From: Ministeria vibrans ATCC 50519 | Taxonomy: Eukaryota > Opisthokonta > Filasterea | NCBI GenBank assembly: GCA_943704425.1 | Contig: CALSCP010000216.1 | Location: 69,033-133,032 of the forward strand | Length of the DNA: 64,000 bases | Direction of reading: 5' to 3' | Shown: piece after piece, positions 23,701 through 36,324 of the stretch | Position numbering within the stretch: the stretch's first letter is position 1 | Layout of the letters: every line of letters starts with the position of its first letter | Made by a program: the position numbers and the translations under genes | Notes under the pieces: model-generated | Database searches by the model: none | Told to the model about the DNA's origin: nothing | What the model saw: only the letters and a program-made list of their open reading frames with translations

Positions 23701-26700
23701 GCCATGCGCACTGCACTCGCCTTGCCCTCCTCCTGTCCGTCCGGAAGATCTCGTGGTTCAAAGGCATACAGGGTTGTGCTCGTCGTGGAAGCCTCAGGCT
23801 TCACATGTATCACTACCTTGCCGGGCACATCCGCACGGTGGTGAATGCCGTCCGGGTCGCTCCGCAAGTGAATACCACCTGAGTTCTTGCCCTTGAGCGT
23901 GCTCACTTGAATAACATTGAGGGTCGTGTTGCATTCGTTTGATGCACACGTTGTCACCGACACCGGCGCCGACCATGGCCCCGCAAGAACCACCTGTTGG
24001 TCAGTCTCAACGACGAGCCGTGCAAACAATCGATGTTCCGTGTTCGCCTGCAAACCCTCAATCACAAGCTCGCGTAGACGCGCCACGTCTCGTTCCTTCA
24101 CGCGCGCCACAACCGTCTTTGAGTCGTCTGCATTACCCGCTTTGCCCGTCGTCGCCACCATCTGATAGTACCGCTGTGAGACACCCGCACGCTCAGCCAT
24201 CAGCAAAGGCTCGAGTCGTGCCTCATGACACGACACCGATGCACTCGAGTCGAGCACATTGGCGATGTCCAGCAAATGAGGCGCATCGCCACCGCCGACA
24301 ATTACTTGACGCGCCTCGTCGCCCAACGATCGAGTAAGCAAGGTGCGCCACAGCTCACGATGATACTGCGGCTCCTTCGTCGTCATGGTGAAGCGAGGAT
24401 CGCTCCAGGGTCCCGCCATCGTCATCTCAGTGCCCGTCGGATTGCCGTGTGTGTCCCGGAAGCGCATGCTGAGGACGGCACGAACGCGCAACGTGTACTT
24501 GGTGTTCTCAGGCACGTTAGCCAGGCACACAATGGTATCGTCGCGTACGGGTCGCTCGTCAGGTAGTCCACTTTCGTCGCGATTGTGCGCCACCGGCTCG
24601 ATCCACTCGTCCATACCTCGGTTAATGCCAATGTTCACTTGACGACGCACAATGCACATTTGCGGCATCACACTGCCCGCTCGCTGGCCCGTCTCGTCGG
24701 CCCAACTCAGCGAGCGCTCAGTCACACGTACCACCATGGAGCGGTCAAGCGGTGTGATCTCCACGGGAGGGTCCACGTGCAACACATCCGTCTCGACAAG
24801 CGCCTCGACCGTCTCATGGGAGGTCTCCACACCACGAGGAGGTGTGGTGAACCAGTCAATAATGGTATACGAGCCGGCAGCCTTCACCGACTCAGCCCCG
24901 CCGCTCTCATCGCGTGTTACCAACCGCCGTGCCACCACAGTGTAAGCGGTGCCTGGCTGGACGGGCACCCAGGTACCCTGCGAGTCGGCAATGATGGCAC
25001 ACGAGGATGGATCGGGACGCCACTTTACCATGTCTTTCTTCACCATGTTACCGGGAACCACGCGGAATTCGTAGCGTATCACGTCACTCTCGGGCATCGC
25101 CAACTGCACATGTGCTGCATTGGTTAACACGATCGGTGAACGCGCACACCGCACGGGAGGAAGTGCCTCATGCCGATCAAACTCCGCCTGTAGTCGAAAG
25201 TTGCGCTCGTCGCTCTCAAGTCGCGACAAGATCTCGTGATCGTGGTCGACGGTATTCGCGTTGCGCGCCGAACCAAACACTTCAAGAGCCCGAGGCACCA
25301 CTGGTACCGGTGGAATGGGCACTTCTTCCGGGACCTTTGCTAGCGGTGGCTGTGCCTCTGGCGCCGCTTTCGGGTTGCTCGGGCCTGGCGGCTCAGGTTT
25401 TGCTGCCTTTGGTTCAGCAACAAACACACTGACCGTACCTTCGTCCAGATAGGAAGGATTCAGTATCAATGGGGCCGGATCTTCTCCGTTGAAGGAGTCG
25501 GACGAATCGGAAAAGACTGACATTTGCAAAGAGTTCAACCGTTCGTGACCCTGCTTATGGCGGTGGCGACGACGACTACGACGGCGCGCGCAGAGCACAC
25601 AACAACAGCCAAGAAGGAGAACCAAAAGCAACCCAGCAAGACCAGCCGCAAGGTAAATCCAGGGAAACGAAGCGGCGGGATCAGAAACGGTCGAAACAAT
25701 TGTCTGACACGCGAACAAAGACGGATCGCCCACTGCACTTCGAATGTGCTGGCACTTGGTACCGGTGGGACACGCCACGCAACAACCGTCTTGCTCCGAC
25801 GTGGGCGCCTGAATCGACCCAGTCGTCGTGTACGACGAGTTGGTTGGCACACAGCCTTCGTTGTTGCAAAGTGCCGCGCAGGGTTCGCACGTATAATTGA
25901 CCAAGTTGGGTCGCGTGTCGACTGGACACGCAAGAAGACAAAGCGTGTTCGCCTCGGGGGTACATTTGGACACCTCAAAGCGAAGCGAATCTTGACAGTT
26001 GGTGCACCGTGTGCATTGACGATCAGCCAGGGTTGTACAGGGTTGTGACTGGTAGTGTCCGTGGGGACAGCCGACGGAACACGGGACGCACGTGGCTGTT
26101 GCATTGAGGGTGAGGCCGGTACATGGCGCATCGAGAAAGGTTGCGCCAATCGTACACTGTGCAGCTGTCATGCAATCGTTGCAAATTGTGTTGTGCGTCG
26201 AGTTGCACCCCCGTTCAATATACTCGTGCACTTCACACTCGTGGCATACGGTGCAGTTGAGACCGTCGCCCCACTGGCCAGGCGGACAAGGTGCACAGTC
26301 AAAGCCTAAATCAGGCGCGGCCCGATCCGTGCAGTTGGTGAAACAGGGCGACGTGCGACACGCATCAATGTCACGACAGGTGCGATCGTGCGTTGCGTTG
26401 CATGCAAGATGGTCCTCAAAGCCAGCGGGGCAGCTGTGAAGCGGTGTGCAGGCAGCGCACAGTGTACGAGCGTCGCCAAAATATCCACTGTGGCATTCAC
26501 ATGTGTAGGCGCCTACCAAATTGGTGCAGTTGGCATTGGAAACACACACACTCGGTGTTTCAACACACTCGTTGATGTCCATGTCGCACACAGAGCCAGT
26601 CCAGCCAGCGGCACACGCACATGTAAAGCCGTTGAACAGATCGCTGCATGTGCCGTCGTTGGCACACGGGTTGGACGCACACTCTTGCAGCTCACATTCG

Positions 26701-29700
26701 CACGAGGGTCCGGTGAGTCCAGCAGGACAGTCACACACAAATCGCGCGATTGCATCAATGCAAATGCCGCCCTTGAGACACGCGCCATCAATGGGTAGAC
26801 TGGAATTAAACGTGGTGGGTCGCATCCAGGGCAGCGGGCACATCAAATCGCTCTCGGTGTCATTCAGTGCGCCGCCGAAAAGCAGTAGAGCAGCCAGTGG
26901 ATTCACCCCGTAGCTCACAGCCTGCGCAATCGTCGCGGGTGCGCACTCGTCAATGTTAATTTCGCAACAGGGCCCGGTGAAACCCGCGGCGCACGCACAC
27001 GAGCCGTTGAAGGCTACACAGTGGGCCGAAGCAGCAATGCCGCCCGATGGAGCAATATCAAGACACGTGCCATTATTAAGGCATGGCGATAGTGGCTCTT
27101 GATTGGCAAAACTCGTTTTGATGTAGTTGTAGCAAGAGGAATTGCGCACGAGAAGTGTTTCACAGAAAGTGCCGGTGTACTCGGGCGGACACGAGCAAAA
27201 GTCACAGGAGGTGTCGTTGAGCAAGCCCCCGTTGAAGCAAGGGTCGCCAATCTCACAGAGATCGCCGTGAAAGCCTCCAACGCACTCACAGCGATAGCGC
27301 GGATCCGTCGGCGACTCAATAGGAATGTCCAGACACGACCCGCAATTTTGGCATGGATTGATGGCGCACGCAGTGGTATTCACCTCACAAAGTGCACCGT
27401 ACACGCCAAGGGGACAGTCGCAGCGCCACGGATTGCCAAACCGTGACAAATCGCTCCCAGCCATGTCGGTGCAGGAGCCTTGCACACAGGTGATGTTGTG
27501 CGCGTCGCAGCCGTCGATGTCCTCGTCGCAACGCACACCTCGATACCCCTCGCGACACGTGCACGCAAAAGCGAGCGCGACACCATCGGTACAATTGATC
27601 GCGCCCGTGATACTACACGGGACAGTACGGCACACGTCAACGTCGTCTTGGCACGTGGGTCCTTCAAAACCCTCAGGACAGGCACAGACAAATGAGGCAA
27701 GTGCAGGACGCAGAATGCAGGTGGCGCCCACGCCGCAGGGCGACGACCCACAGAAATCCACCTCGGTCTCACAACGGGAGCCCGTGTAGCCCGCTGTACA
27801 CGTACACTTAGGCACAAGACCCAAGTCGACACAGCTGCCGCGATGCTGACATGGGTTCGGATCACAATGGTCAATCTCGACGGAGCAGAGCGTGCCGGTG
27901 TAACCTTGTGGGCACAGGCAGACAAACGAAGCGCCAATAAGAGCACAGGTGCTGCCCGATGCACATGGTGCACCTGCACACGGATCGGGCACGGTGCCAA
28001 TAGGTGTGCACGACAGTGGGTTCGTGAGCAGCCCTTGAGAGTTACAAGTGCGCACAAAGAAGTTGGTGCCATTGAGAAAGCCGTTGGTCGTGAATCCTCC
28101 ATCGCACACGTACACGGCCGTATCGCCAAACACAAGCTCGGTGCCAGCCGGTGTCACTGTGGCATTGGCAATGTTTGGCGCAACGCCACAGCGAATGCGC
28201 TCGAGACAGAGGGTGTTGACAAAACCTTGCGCACACACACACTCAAACGAGGAGAGTCCATCGAGACAGGTGCCACCATGAGCACACGGGTTCGAGAGAC
28301 ACTCGTCAAAATCCACATCGCAGAGGGTACCAGTCCAGCCAGCGGCACAAGTGCACGCAAAGGTACATGCGTCTACAGTGTTGGCGGTGCACACGCCGCC
28401 ATTGGCACATGGATTTGACGAGCACACGTCAACTGACGCGTCACAAGTGGCACCAGTGAATCCACAAGAACACGCGCACGAGTACCCTCCCAAGTGGTCT
28501 GTGCAGTTACCGCCGTTGGCACAGGGTAGAAGCAGTTGGCTCTGCAGTGGAATTACTCCGTGTTGGTCCCAGTAGTCTAGCGTCGCTTGGAGTGTGAGGG
28601 GCCTGCAGAAGGTTTGGACAATGTCACAGTGAGTACCAATGAACCCTGTTGGACAGGTGCACGTTTGACCGGCGGCAACGAGAAGGGTACAATTGGCACA
28701 CTGCGTGTCAAAGAGAGCATTGCACTCGCTCACAAGTGACTCCCCCTGCCCACACGTGCTGCACGGCTCACACGTGCCTGTCTGCGCATTCGCATAGAAC
28801 CCAGCATGACAAAAGCGCACGCAGCGATCTTCAAACAACGTCAAGTTTTGGCTGGCGTTGCACTCGACACAAACACGTGCGCTCGTACACGTGACACAAC
28901 CAGGTTCGCATGCAGTGCACGTGCGATCTTCCGTCGCAGTGCACGCCTGACTCTCAAATGTACCGGAGGGACATCCGAGCTGACAGGGTGTGCACAATGC
29001 ATCGCTGTTGGGTAGCGGTGCAAACGAGCCGGAGGGACACGCGGCACAGACACGATCGGTGCTCGAGAGGCACGGGGCGCTTTGATGGAAGCCAGCCGAG
29101 CAGAGGGTGCAGATTTGACAGATAGTATCAAAAGAGCCGTGACAACCGGCAAGTGCAAAAGTGCTGGGGGAGCAGATGGAGCACGGATCGCACGAGGTGC
29201 TCTGAATGCCGTCGGCACATGTGCCATTAAGAAACTCGCCCAAAGCACAAGACGTCTCACACGGCTCGCATGCCTCACCACCGTTGACGGCCTTGAACGA
29301 TCCTTGGGGACAAGCAACACACTGGTCGTCGGTCGACGCTCCACATATGCCGAGGAGCTCTTGGCCCGGTGGACACGCCGACGTGCAGTTGGCACAGTTG
29401 CGATCGGCAAAGCCCGAACTCAGACAGCCACCCGAGGCAAATTGGTTGGCGCCGCAGAGAGTGCAGGGCCGACATTCGCGCGTCGGCGACACAACCTTGT
29501 AGTAATCAGATGGGCATGTGCTCACGCACGTCTGCGAGGCGGACAAAAGAAAGGTGGGGTCAACGCACGCAACGCAGTTGTTGCTGTCTGGACCAAAGCA
29601 GGCAGCGCACGCAGGGTTGCAGGGAAGACAAGCACTGCCGCTGGCATCTTGGTAGTTTCCGGTAGTACACGCACTCACACAAGAAGATCCCTCGAGGAGA

Positions 29701-32700
29701 AAAGAGCCCACGCAAGTGAGACACGTCGAGGGGGAGTTGCGCGCGCAAGTAGCGCACGTGGAGTCACACGGCGTGCAGACGGGTGTCGACGTGGCCGTAC
29801 AGTCGCCTACAAGGGTTTCGGCAACCGAAGGGCACGACGCGGTACATGGCGAGCAGGGGAGGGCGGAGCGTGTGAGTGAGTAATGCTGTGGAGGACACAC
29901 TGGGCACGACGGCGATGTGATCGACGTGCAACTGCCAGTCAGCTCGGTGCCCGCATCGCACGCCTGAGTGCACGCCGCGCAAGCAACATTGCCCACCAAA
30001 GGCTTGAATGTGCCCGTAGTACACGGCAAGCAAATCTGGTTTTGAGTCGCGCTGCATGCGGCACTGAGGGTAAACCCCGCCCCACACATTGTCGAAGTAC
30101 ACGGCGTGCATAAAGTCGCAGCTGAAGCGATCCCTTTGAAGGTATTTGGCGGACAAGGTGAACACTGCAGCGTGAGTAGGCCGTTGCCGCACAGACCTGA
30201 CTGAAACAAGCCGGCGGGGCAATCTGCGGAGGGACATGCAGCGCAGACACGGTCGTTCGTTGGTGTGGGTGAGACCATCTCGAATTCGGTTGCATTGCAG
30301 ACGCGCAGTGGTGTGCAGCCCGTGTCGTAAAAGAGGGTGCACGCTCGCGATACAAAGCTTGTGCTGGGACAGGTCGAGCAAGATTGACATACAGTGTCGA
30401 CGCTGAGAGAACAGTTTTGCGTGGCAAAGGAGACGCCCGAGATGCATGTGGTGCACGCCTGGCACTGGCGTTGAGCAGTGGCGGTGCAAGGTGACACCTC
30501 AAAGGTGATGCCAAAGGAGCAGGAAATACAGGCAGGACAAGTGCCCGTCGTGGCATCAAGATAAAACCCCGGTACGATGGCGCTGAGTCCCTGAGTGCCA
30601 CAACAAGTGGCGCAACCCGAGGGACACGCAGTGAAAATGGGCAATGGAGAAAATTCGCCCGACATGACGGGAGCATAGCTACCGGGGACATTGTCGTTGA
30701 GTTGGAGCACGTAGTTGTTAGGTCCATCCCAATCTGTGTTGAGATAGGTGACAGTAGTTGCAGCAGAGGTCAGTCCACCCGCGTCATAACGCACTACGAC
30801 CACTGCCACCTGGATGGTGGTCGCCTCCGAGACGACTAGCGACGCACGAGCAGAAAAGGTGGCGCCACTCTGAGTGGCAAGAACAACTTCATTGCTCGAG
30901 ACCATGGTGCCTTGGCAGGCAGTCGCAGTCAGTGTGCCAGTCACAGGTTTCAAGTGAAAGTACACATCGGCGGTGACTGACGACGCTGGGGTCGGCGTAT
31001 CGGCAAGAGAGGCACTCAGTTGAAAGGAGGGTCCAACCTGAATGGGAGCTTCAAACTCCGCAATGTATGTGGCGGCCGAAATAGCACGGTTGAGGCGAGA
31101 CACGTCATTAATTTGAAGCAATTGGTTGTGATCAACGTCGAGCACGTCAAGATCCAGTACAACTCCCGGCGCAGCGACGCAGGGCGAGGTGAGAGAATTT
31201 TGACACTGATGTACGAGGAACAATTGGAGCAGCTGGGCGTCGGTGCCTGTCACTTGTGCGTCGCAGTTAACATCACCACGAACAGGTGTGACCATGCAGG
31301 CAGTGGCACGAGTAACACGCGAGACTTCGTGGTTGGCAGTTAATGCGCTGTCGAGGTCAGCGCTTCCAGGAGGGAGTTGGATGCTGGAAAAAATTCGCGC
31401 GAGATCCTCCTCGACATCTTCTTCTTCGATCCCATCGTCGCGTCGACGCCGACGCCCGAGCGAGGCCGAGACAACCATGGCGCCTGTGCCCGCCTGAAAG
31501 GTACGAGGGTATGACACCGACGCGATAAGCGTGTTGCCAGCGCGGTTGTTCAGTTCGACAAGGCTGCCACTGAAACTGGCCGTCCCCGACGTCCCAGCGC
31601 GTGCACGGAACGTGAGGGTGACCACGGAGACAACGTTGGTCAGGAGACCCGTCGACTTAACGAGACCCAACACACGAACACAGCCGACACAGACGGCATC
31701 GGGTGTGACAAGAATTTCGCTCCAGTCACTACGCGAGTCACGTTGGGAGCCAAGCAATTCGAGACGCGTCTTGTCGTAGTACACATCAGCAAGAAAGAAG
31801 CCCAGGGGTATGGAGCCCACATTGACACGCACCTCGATGTCAAATTGAACGCCTGGTGCCATTTGAGCGAATGGAAAGGACACGAGAGGGCCCAGATCAA
31901 CGTCGCCCATGACGGGAGCAAGATTACAGCTTACCGCGGCGGTATCGCTTGTTGAAGAGCTGCACGACAGCTTCGCCATAATCTCTACCGGTGACGAGCC
32001 GACGCTGTTCAAACGAAGTGTTACCAAACCTGTGGCAGAATCGACGCTGGCAATCGAGCTGTTACTCGACGAGTATGCAAGAGGGATGTCGGAGCGTGCG
32101 CTCGCAGCGGTCACACGTGTGCCATCGGCGAGAACCAAATCAACGTAGGTCTGCGCGGTAGCAACTCCCGACTGTCCCACAAGGGTGAAGCCCATCTCGG
32201 TCGGCGATTGAAAGTAGGTGACCATCAACGTGACGGAAACAGGCGAGTTGAGGGCACCAAAGGACTCGGTGGCGTCCACGCCGTTCCCGTTCAGTCCAAA
32301 ATTGGCACTGACCGTGACAGTCCCAGGCGATTCGGGAGTCACCACCACCACACCGCTGGTGGCGGAGTAATAGCGCGACTCAGGCGCCGAAATAATACCG
32401 TTAGTGGCCGTGAAGATAGTATGTTGTGTGACAGGTTGAGAAGCGCCGTCGCTGGCCACAAGCTTGAGGCTAAGTGACCGTTGTTGAAAGGGAGCAAGGG
32501 CGCAACCGAGACGCCCCACGTCGTCGTCGCCGAGGTCGACCATGTCGCTTGGCCACAGATTGACGGCGCCTGAGTTTACGTCGGGTGGATACTGGTGCAC
32601 ACCGACGGTGAACGAGTCGGTGGCAACGACGCTGATGGTGACCGGGTCAGACGCGACCGCATGTTGACCTGGTAATTTGACAGTGGCCACAAGCGTGAGG

Positions 32701-35700
32701 GTTCCACTCGAGGCACCCGTTGGCGTGGCACTCGGTTGTGCGGTCACAACCAATCGAGAGGGATCGCTCGAGGTAATGGATGTGCTATCGCTCGTAGAAA
32801 ATGTCGCCTGGAGACCCGTCTCGAAGATGACCAAGACAAAAAGCGAGCTGCTGGTAGACAATCCAAGGAGTGCGAGAGGATCGGAGGCACTAATGGCCAG
32901 ACGCGGCTCTGTGACGGAGAGGGTGACAGAGGCAATTTTGGGAAACTTGACGACAACGGTCGCCGAGGTGCGAAGGAGCGTGGCGAGACCGGCTTGAAAC
33001 GCGACTGAATTTTCGGAGCAGGTCGAAAAAATTCCTTCAAGACCTTCGCGACACCAGTCAAACATTGCAAGCGCACGGTATGTTGGCATGCCCGCAAGGT
33101 CGACCGCATCGACCACACGCACGGCACCTTCAGTCAGGTTAGCGTGGACGAGGAGCGAGCCGGGTGTGACACGGGTCACTTCTTGAACGGTACCATCACT
33201 GAGGAGGAGCCACACAATGATTTCGGCCTCGGCACCGGGCACCTCGAGGCTCTGTACGACGCCAGTCACGTTGATGGTTGCGCCCGGCATGCCTGCTGCA
33301 TCGAAAGTCGTAAGAGGTGTGGCGCCCGACGACGACGTGAGTAGTCCCGTGGCGGCAGCGACATGTAGTGACACAATGGTCACTGGTGCACTCGTGGACA
33401 CCGTCAGCAAAGTGCTGGCCAACGGAGTTTGGTCGGACGGACGGAGTGCAGAGATAGGTGTTGTCCCCGTCGTGAGACCCTCAATGATTACAGAAGACGT
33501 GGACGAGCTGGGAATGCTTTCGGTGCGCACGCTTGCAACGGCGTTGTTGTCGGCGGTAAGCGAGACAAGGCCCGTCACGTCGACCGTGCCCGCTTGAACA
33601 GAACCGTCCGCGTTTTGCAGGGTGGCGAGCACATGCGCGCCAGTGGACTGGAAACGATTGGCGTTGCTGGCGGTACTCTGACAGTCAGCGGGATAGTGTT
33701 GAATGGACTGCAACGTGGAGCGGTCAAGAACAACGCGCAACGAAGCAAAGGACCACGGTGAGAATACCATGGACGTTTGTTTCGAGTCGAGCGTCGCCAC
33801 GACTTCCGTGGCGGCGACTGGAGAAGGCACTACCTCGCCACCAGTAAGCTGCACTTGACAGCCACCGGTGCGAGATGTGACCGAAAACATGTTGTTATGA
33901 AGCGCAGAGCAGGCAGTGGGTGTGACGAGCGTGACGGGTGTGGAAGCGGACGAGTAGACGGCGTAGGTGTGAAGATCGCGAGTCAGAGATTCCCCCGTCA
34001 ACATGGCCGTGTTGACAAGGTTGTTTGAGGGTGTCTCGGAGGTGGAGGTGGGGGCGCGCATCAGAAGAATACCGCGCAAATCGTTGGTGCGAAACGAGAC
34101 ACTCCCTTGACTGCTTCGTCCCGTCGCATCGTCAAAGGTACAAGGGGTTGAAGCGTCGCCAAACTCGGCGTTTCCATCACTGAGCTGAATACCACCGCAC
34201 CCGAATAGAGCCGTGGAAGCAGTGACGACCGACGACCTGACTGTGAAGCGCACGGTCGCAAGGGGAACAGCAGTGCCTGATGTGGTGACCGTGTCGGTTG
34301 TGAGGCCATTGAGACCAAGGGTGCCCAGCGACGAGACTTTGATTAGGCCACTGAAGCCAATGGCAATCGTGGATCCTTGAGTGTCGTCGTGTGCTGTGAC
34401 CGAGGAGCTGTCGTACGTGAGCGTCACCTGCCAAGCTTTAAGAGTACGCGGAAGCACCGACGCAAAGACGCTGGTGGTGAAGGTGTCGCCGGGTGCGAGA
34501 GGCGCCAGTGGAAGCGACCAGTAGACAGCAATGTCGGCGATGGGAGGCGAGTAGGTGACTGTCGCGTGCAAGCTGGGCATGGCGGTGAGCCCAGTGACGG
34601 CAAGGGGCGCGGCCGCAGACGCGCTGGGTGATGTAAATGCGAGCAGCAAGGGGACTGCTGCGGATGGCGAGAACCAGGCGGTCGGCAGCCCGAGACTGAA
34701 GACGCACGGTGCGACGCCGACATGGCACGTCTCCGAACGAGTGTCGGCGGGCACGGTAGCGCGCGCCACGACCAATGCTAGCGTAGAGCCGCTGATCACA
34801 AGCGAGCTGCCCGTGGCATCGTACGCGGCTGCTACGACTCGTACGTTGGGCGCATCCACAAAAATGGAGTCGGCGAGCGCAATTGCCTCAACCCGAGCAA
34901 TCTGCCGCCGTGGCTTGTCGCTGAATTGCGTCGACGAGAGAGACTGTTGTAGTAGTGGGCGTCTGGCGAGGGAAATAGCCTTTGGAGCGACATCGTCGGA
35001 GCTAGTCGCGATCTGAAAAACAATACGTGAATAAAAATAATGAATTAATGAAGATAGTCACTCAATACTGTGCACTCAGACGTCAGAGAACTGAAGACCG
35101 TAAGGTAAAGAGAGTTCAACAGTGAGCAGAAGAAAGTAGAATGCTGAGATGACTCGGAGAGAAGGAAATGGGGACGATTGTTATTGCGAGCAGGTTTAGT
35201 GTCGAGCGATATCGAAGCGCACGGAACGTGTGCACATTTGAAGGCCGGTGAATGGTTTTAGTGGCATACTTGCAATGTGGCAGTGTAAAATTTGGATTCT
35301 TATCGAGGGGGAGGGGGGGCGCGTCCGACTTTTTGACGGGGTGATTGTTAATCCCAACCCTTTTGACGCTATTTTGCGGTGATTATGCGAATTTTCTATT
35401 TTACCGGGAAAGTCGTTGAGTCGGCGGATTCGACTGCAACAACGCTTGGTACAAGCTGTGGAGTGGCTTGCAAAAAGGATTGTGAGATGAGTTGGGTAGG
35501 GAGAGGGAGGCGAAGGTCGGGAGACAAGCACGGCAGGTCGACAGCTGTTGCGTTTGCGCATGTGCAGTTGTGGCTCGACGTGGCGACGCTTCCTGAGCAG
35601 TCTAGAGTAAGCAGCTGGAAGCACGAACTGTCTGAATCAAGCTGGCAGGTGCGGTAGAGTGCAATCTGTGTTGACGGCAAACCGGTCGACACTGTCCCCG

Positions 35701-35809
35701 CAGTGACATTTGACGAGCAAGGGTTGCACTGGGCAGACTGTACGGTCAGCAGAAGCCAAAGGCCCAAGAGGGGAGCAAAGATACGCAGGAAGGTTGTTAT
35801 CGAGGCCAT
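20751..35809 (-). CDS. Giant single-pass receptor: Ig-like (BIG2), cohesin-like, dockerin-like, TNFR-like, EGF, sushi; cytosolic FN3-like
   Basis: Predicted 4,888-residue surface protein. Exons (minus): 35809-35405, carrying a signal peptide (MASITTFLRIFAPLLGLWLL), and 35012-20751, joined in phase 0; the second exon is one 14.3-kb open frame. Residues about 140-1160 are beta-rich with bacterial Ig-like patterns (SIASVDSATGLVTL). A cohesin-like fold lies near 1165-1305 (GFFLADVYYDKTRLELLG). Two dockerin-like calcium loops lie near 1380-1440 (RGDVNCDAQVTGTDAQLL, DVDHNQLLQINDVSRL). TNFR/ephrin-receptor-like cysteine repeats span about 1595-2260. EGF and calcium-binding EGF repeats with one sushi module span about 2295-2980, then more TNFR-like repeats. 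The membrane helix is near 3251-3273 (WIYLAAGLAGLLLVLLLG), followed by RRRSRRRHRHK. The cytosolic tail has FN3-like repeats (AGPWSDPRF, LAGPWSAPVSV), acidic runs and a C-terminal coiled coil. The N-terminal half recalls TMEM132 architecture. Ligand unknown. An ATG 30 bases upstream is an alternative start. Confidence 0.85.
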
Positions 35810-36324
35810 AAAAAAGAAAGCATGAAAATGTCTAAACAATAAACACGAGACGACGTCTGGGTCGAAGTCGAAGTAGATTCAGTCGGTGGCGAAAACTACT
35901 CAAAAAGAGCACCACACGAGCGACTCATGTGGTCGCACTGGTCTGTAACTTGTCAACGTAATCAGGTGAATATGCAGCAATAACAGCATCGAACTATCTC
36001 ACGAATACAGACAGGTTCAGAAAGGATAAGCAAACGTACATCGAAAATAAGCGAGAATTGTTTGATTACCATTGAGATGGAAAGAGAACTACCAGAGACT
36101 TCCCAGAGACACCGGAGGTCGGCCTTAAGCGGTTGGGCTGACAATTTAACACCCACTCAGGCACTCACACCCAGAGTCCCAGACGAGTGACGATATGTAC
36201 AAACCCATGGTCTCTCTTTTTTTTAATAGTCGAACAAATAACAATAATTTACACACCTTTTTCTATTTTTGTTTGTTAGCTTTTCTCTTCTTTATCTCTG
36301 ACTGCACGTCTCTGCCATCAAACC
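35810..36324. promoter_or_regulatory. Divergent intergenic region between giant receptor and tyrosine kinase
   Basis: 515 bp between two oppositely oriented start codons. It is moderately AT-rich, with a T-rich stretch near 36216-36290 just upstream of the kinase ATG. It should carry both promoters. No gene and no named element were recognised. Confidence 0.5.

Noticed and set aside
20754-31500. Many long open frames on the plus strand opposite the giant receptor, some over 200 codons
   Set aside because: They mirror the GC-biased codon pattern of the minus-strand receptor, are Arg/His/Pro- or Ser-rich, and show no family motif or splice logic.
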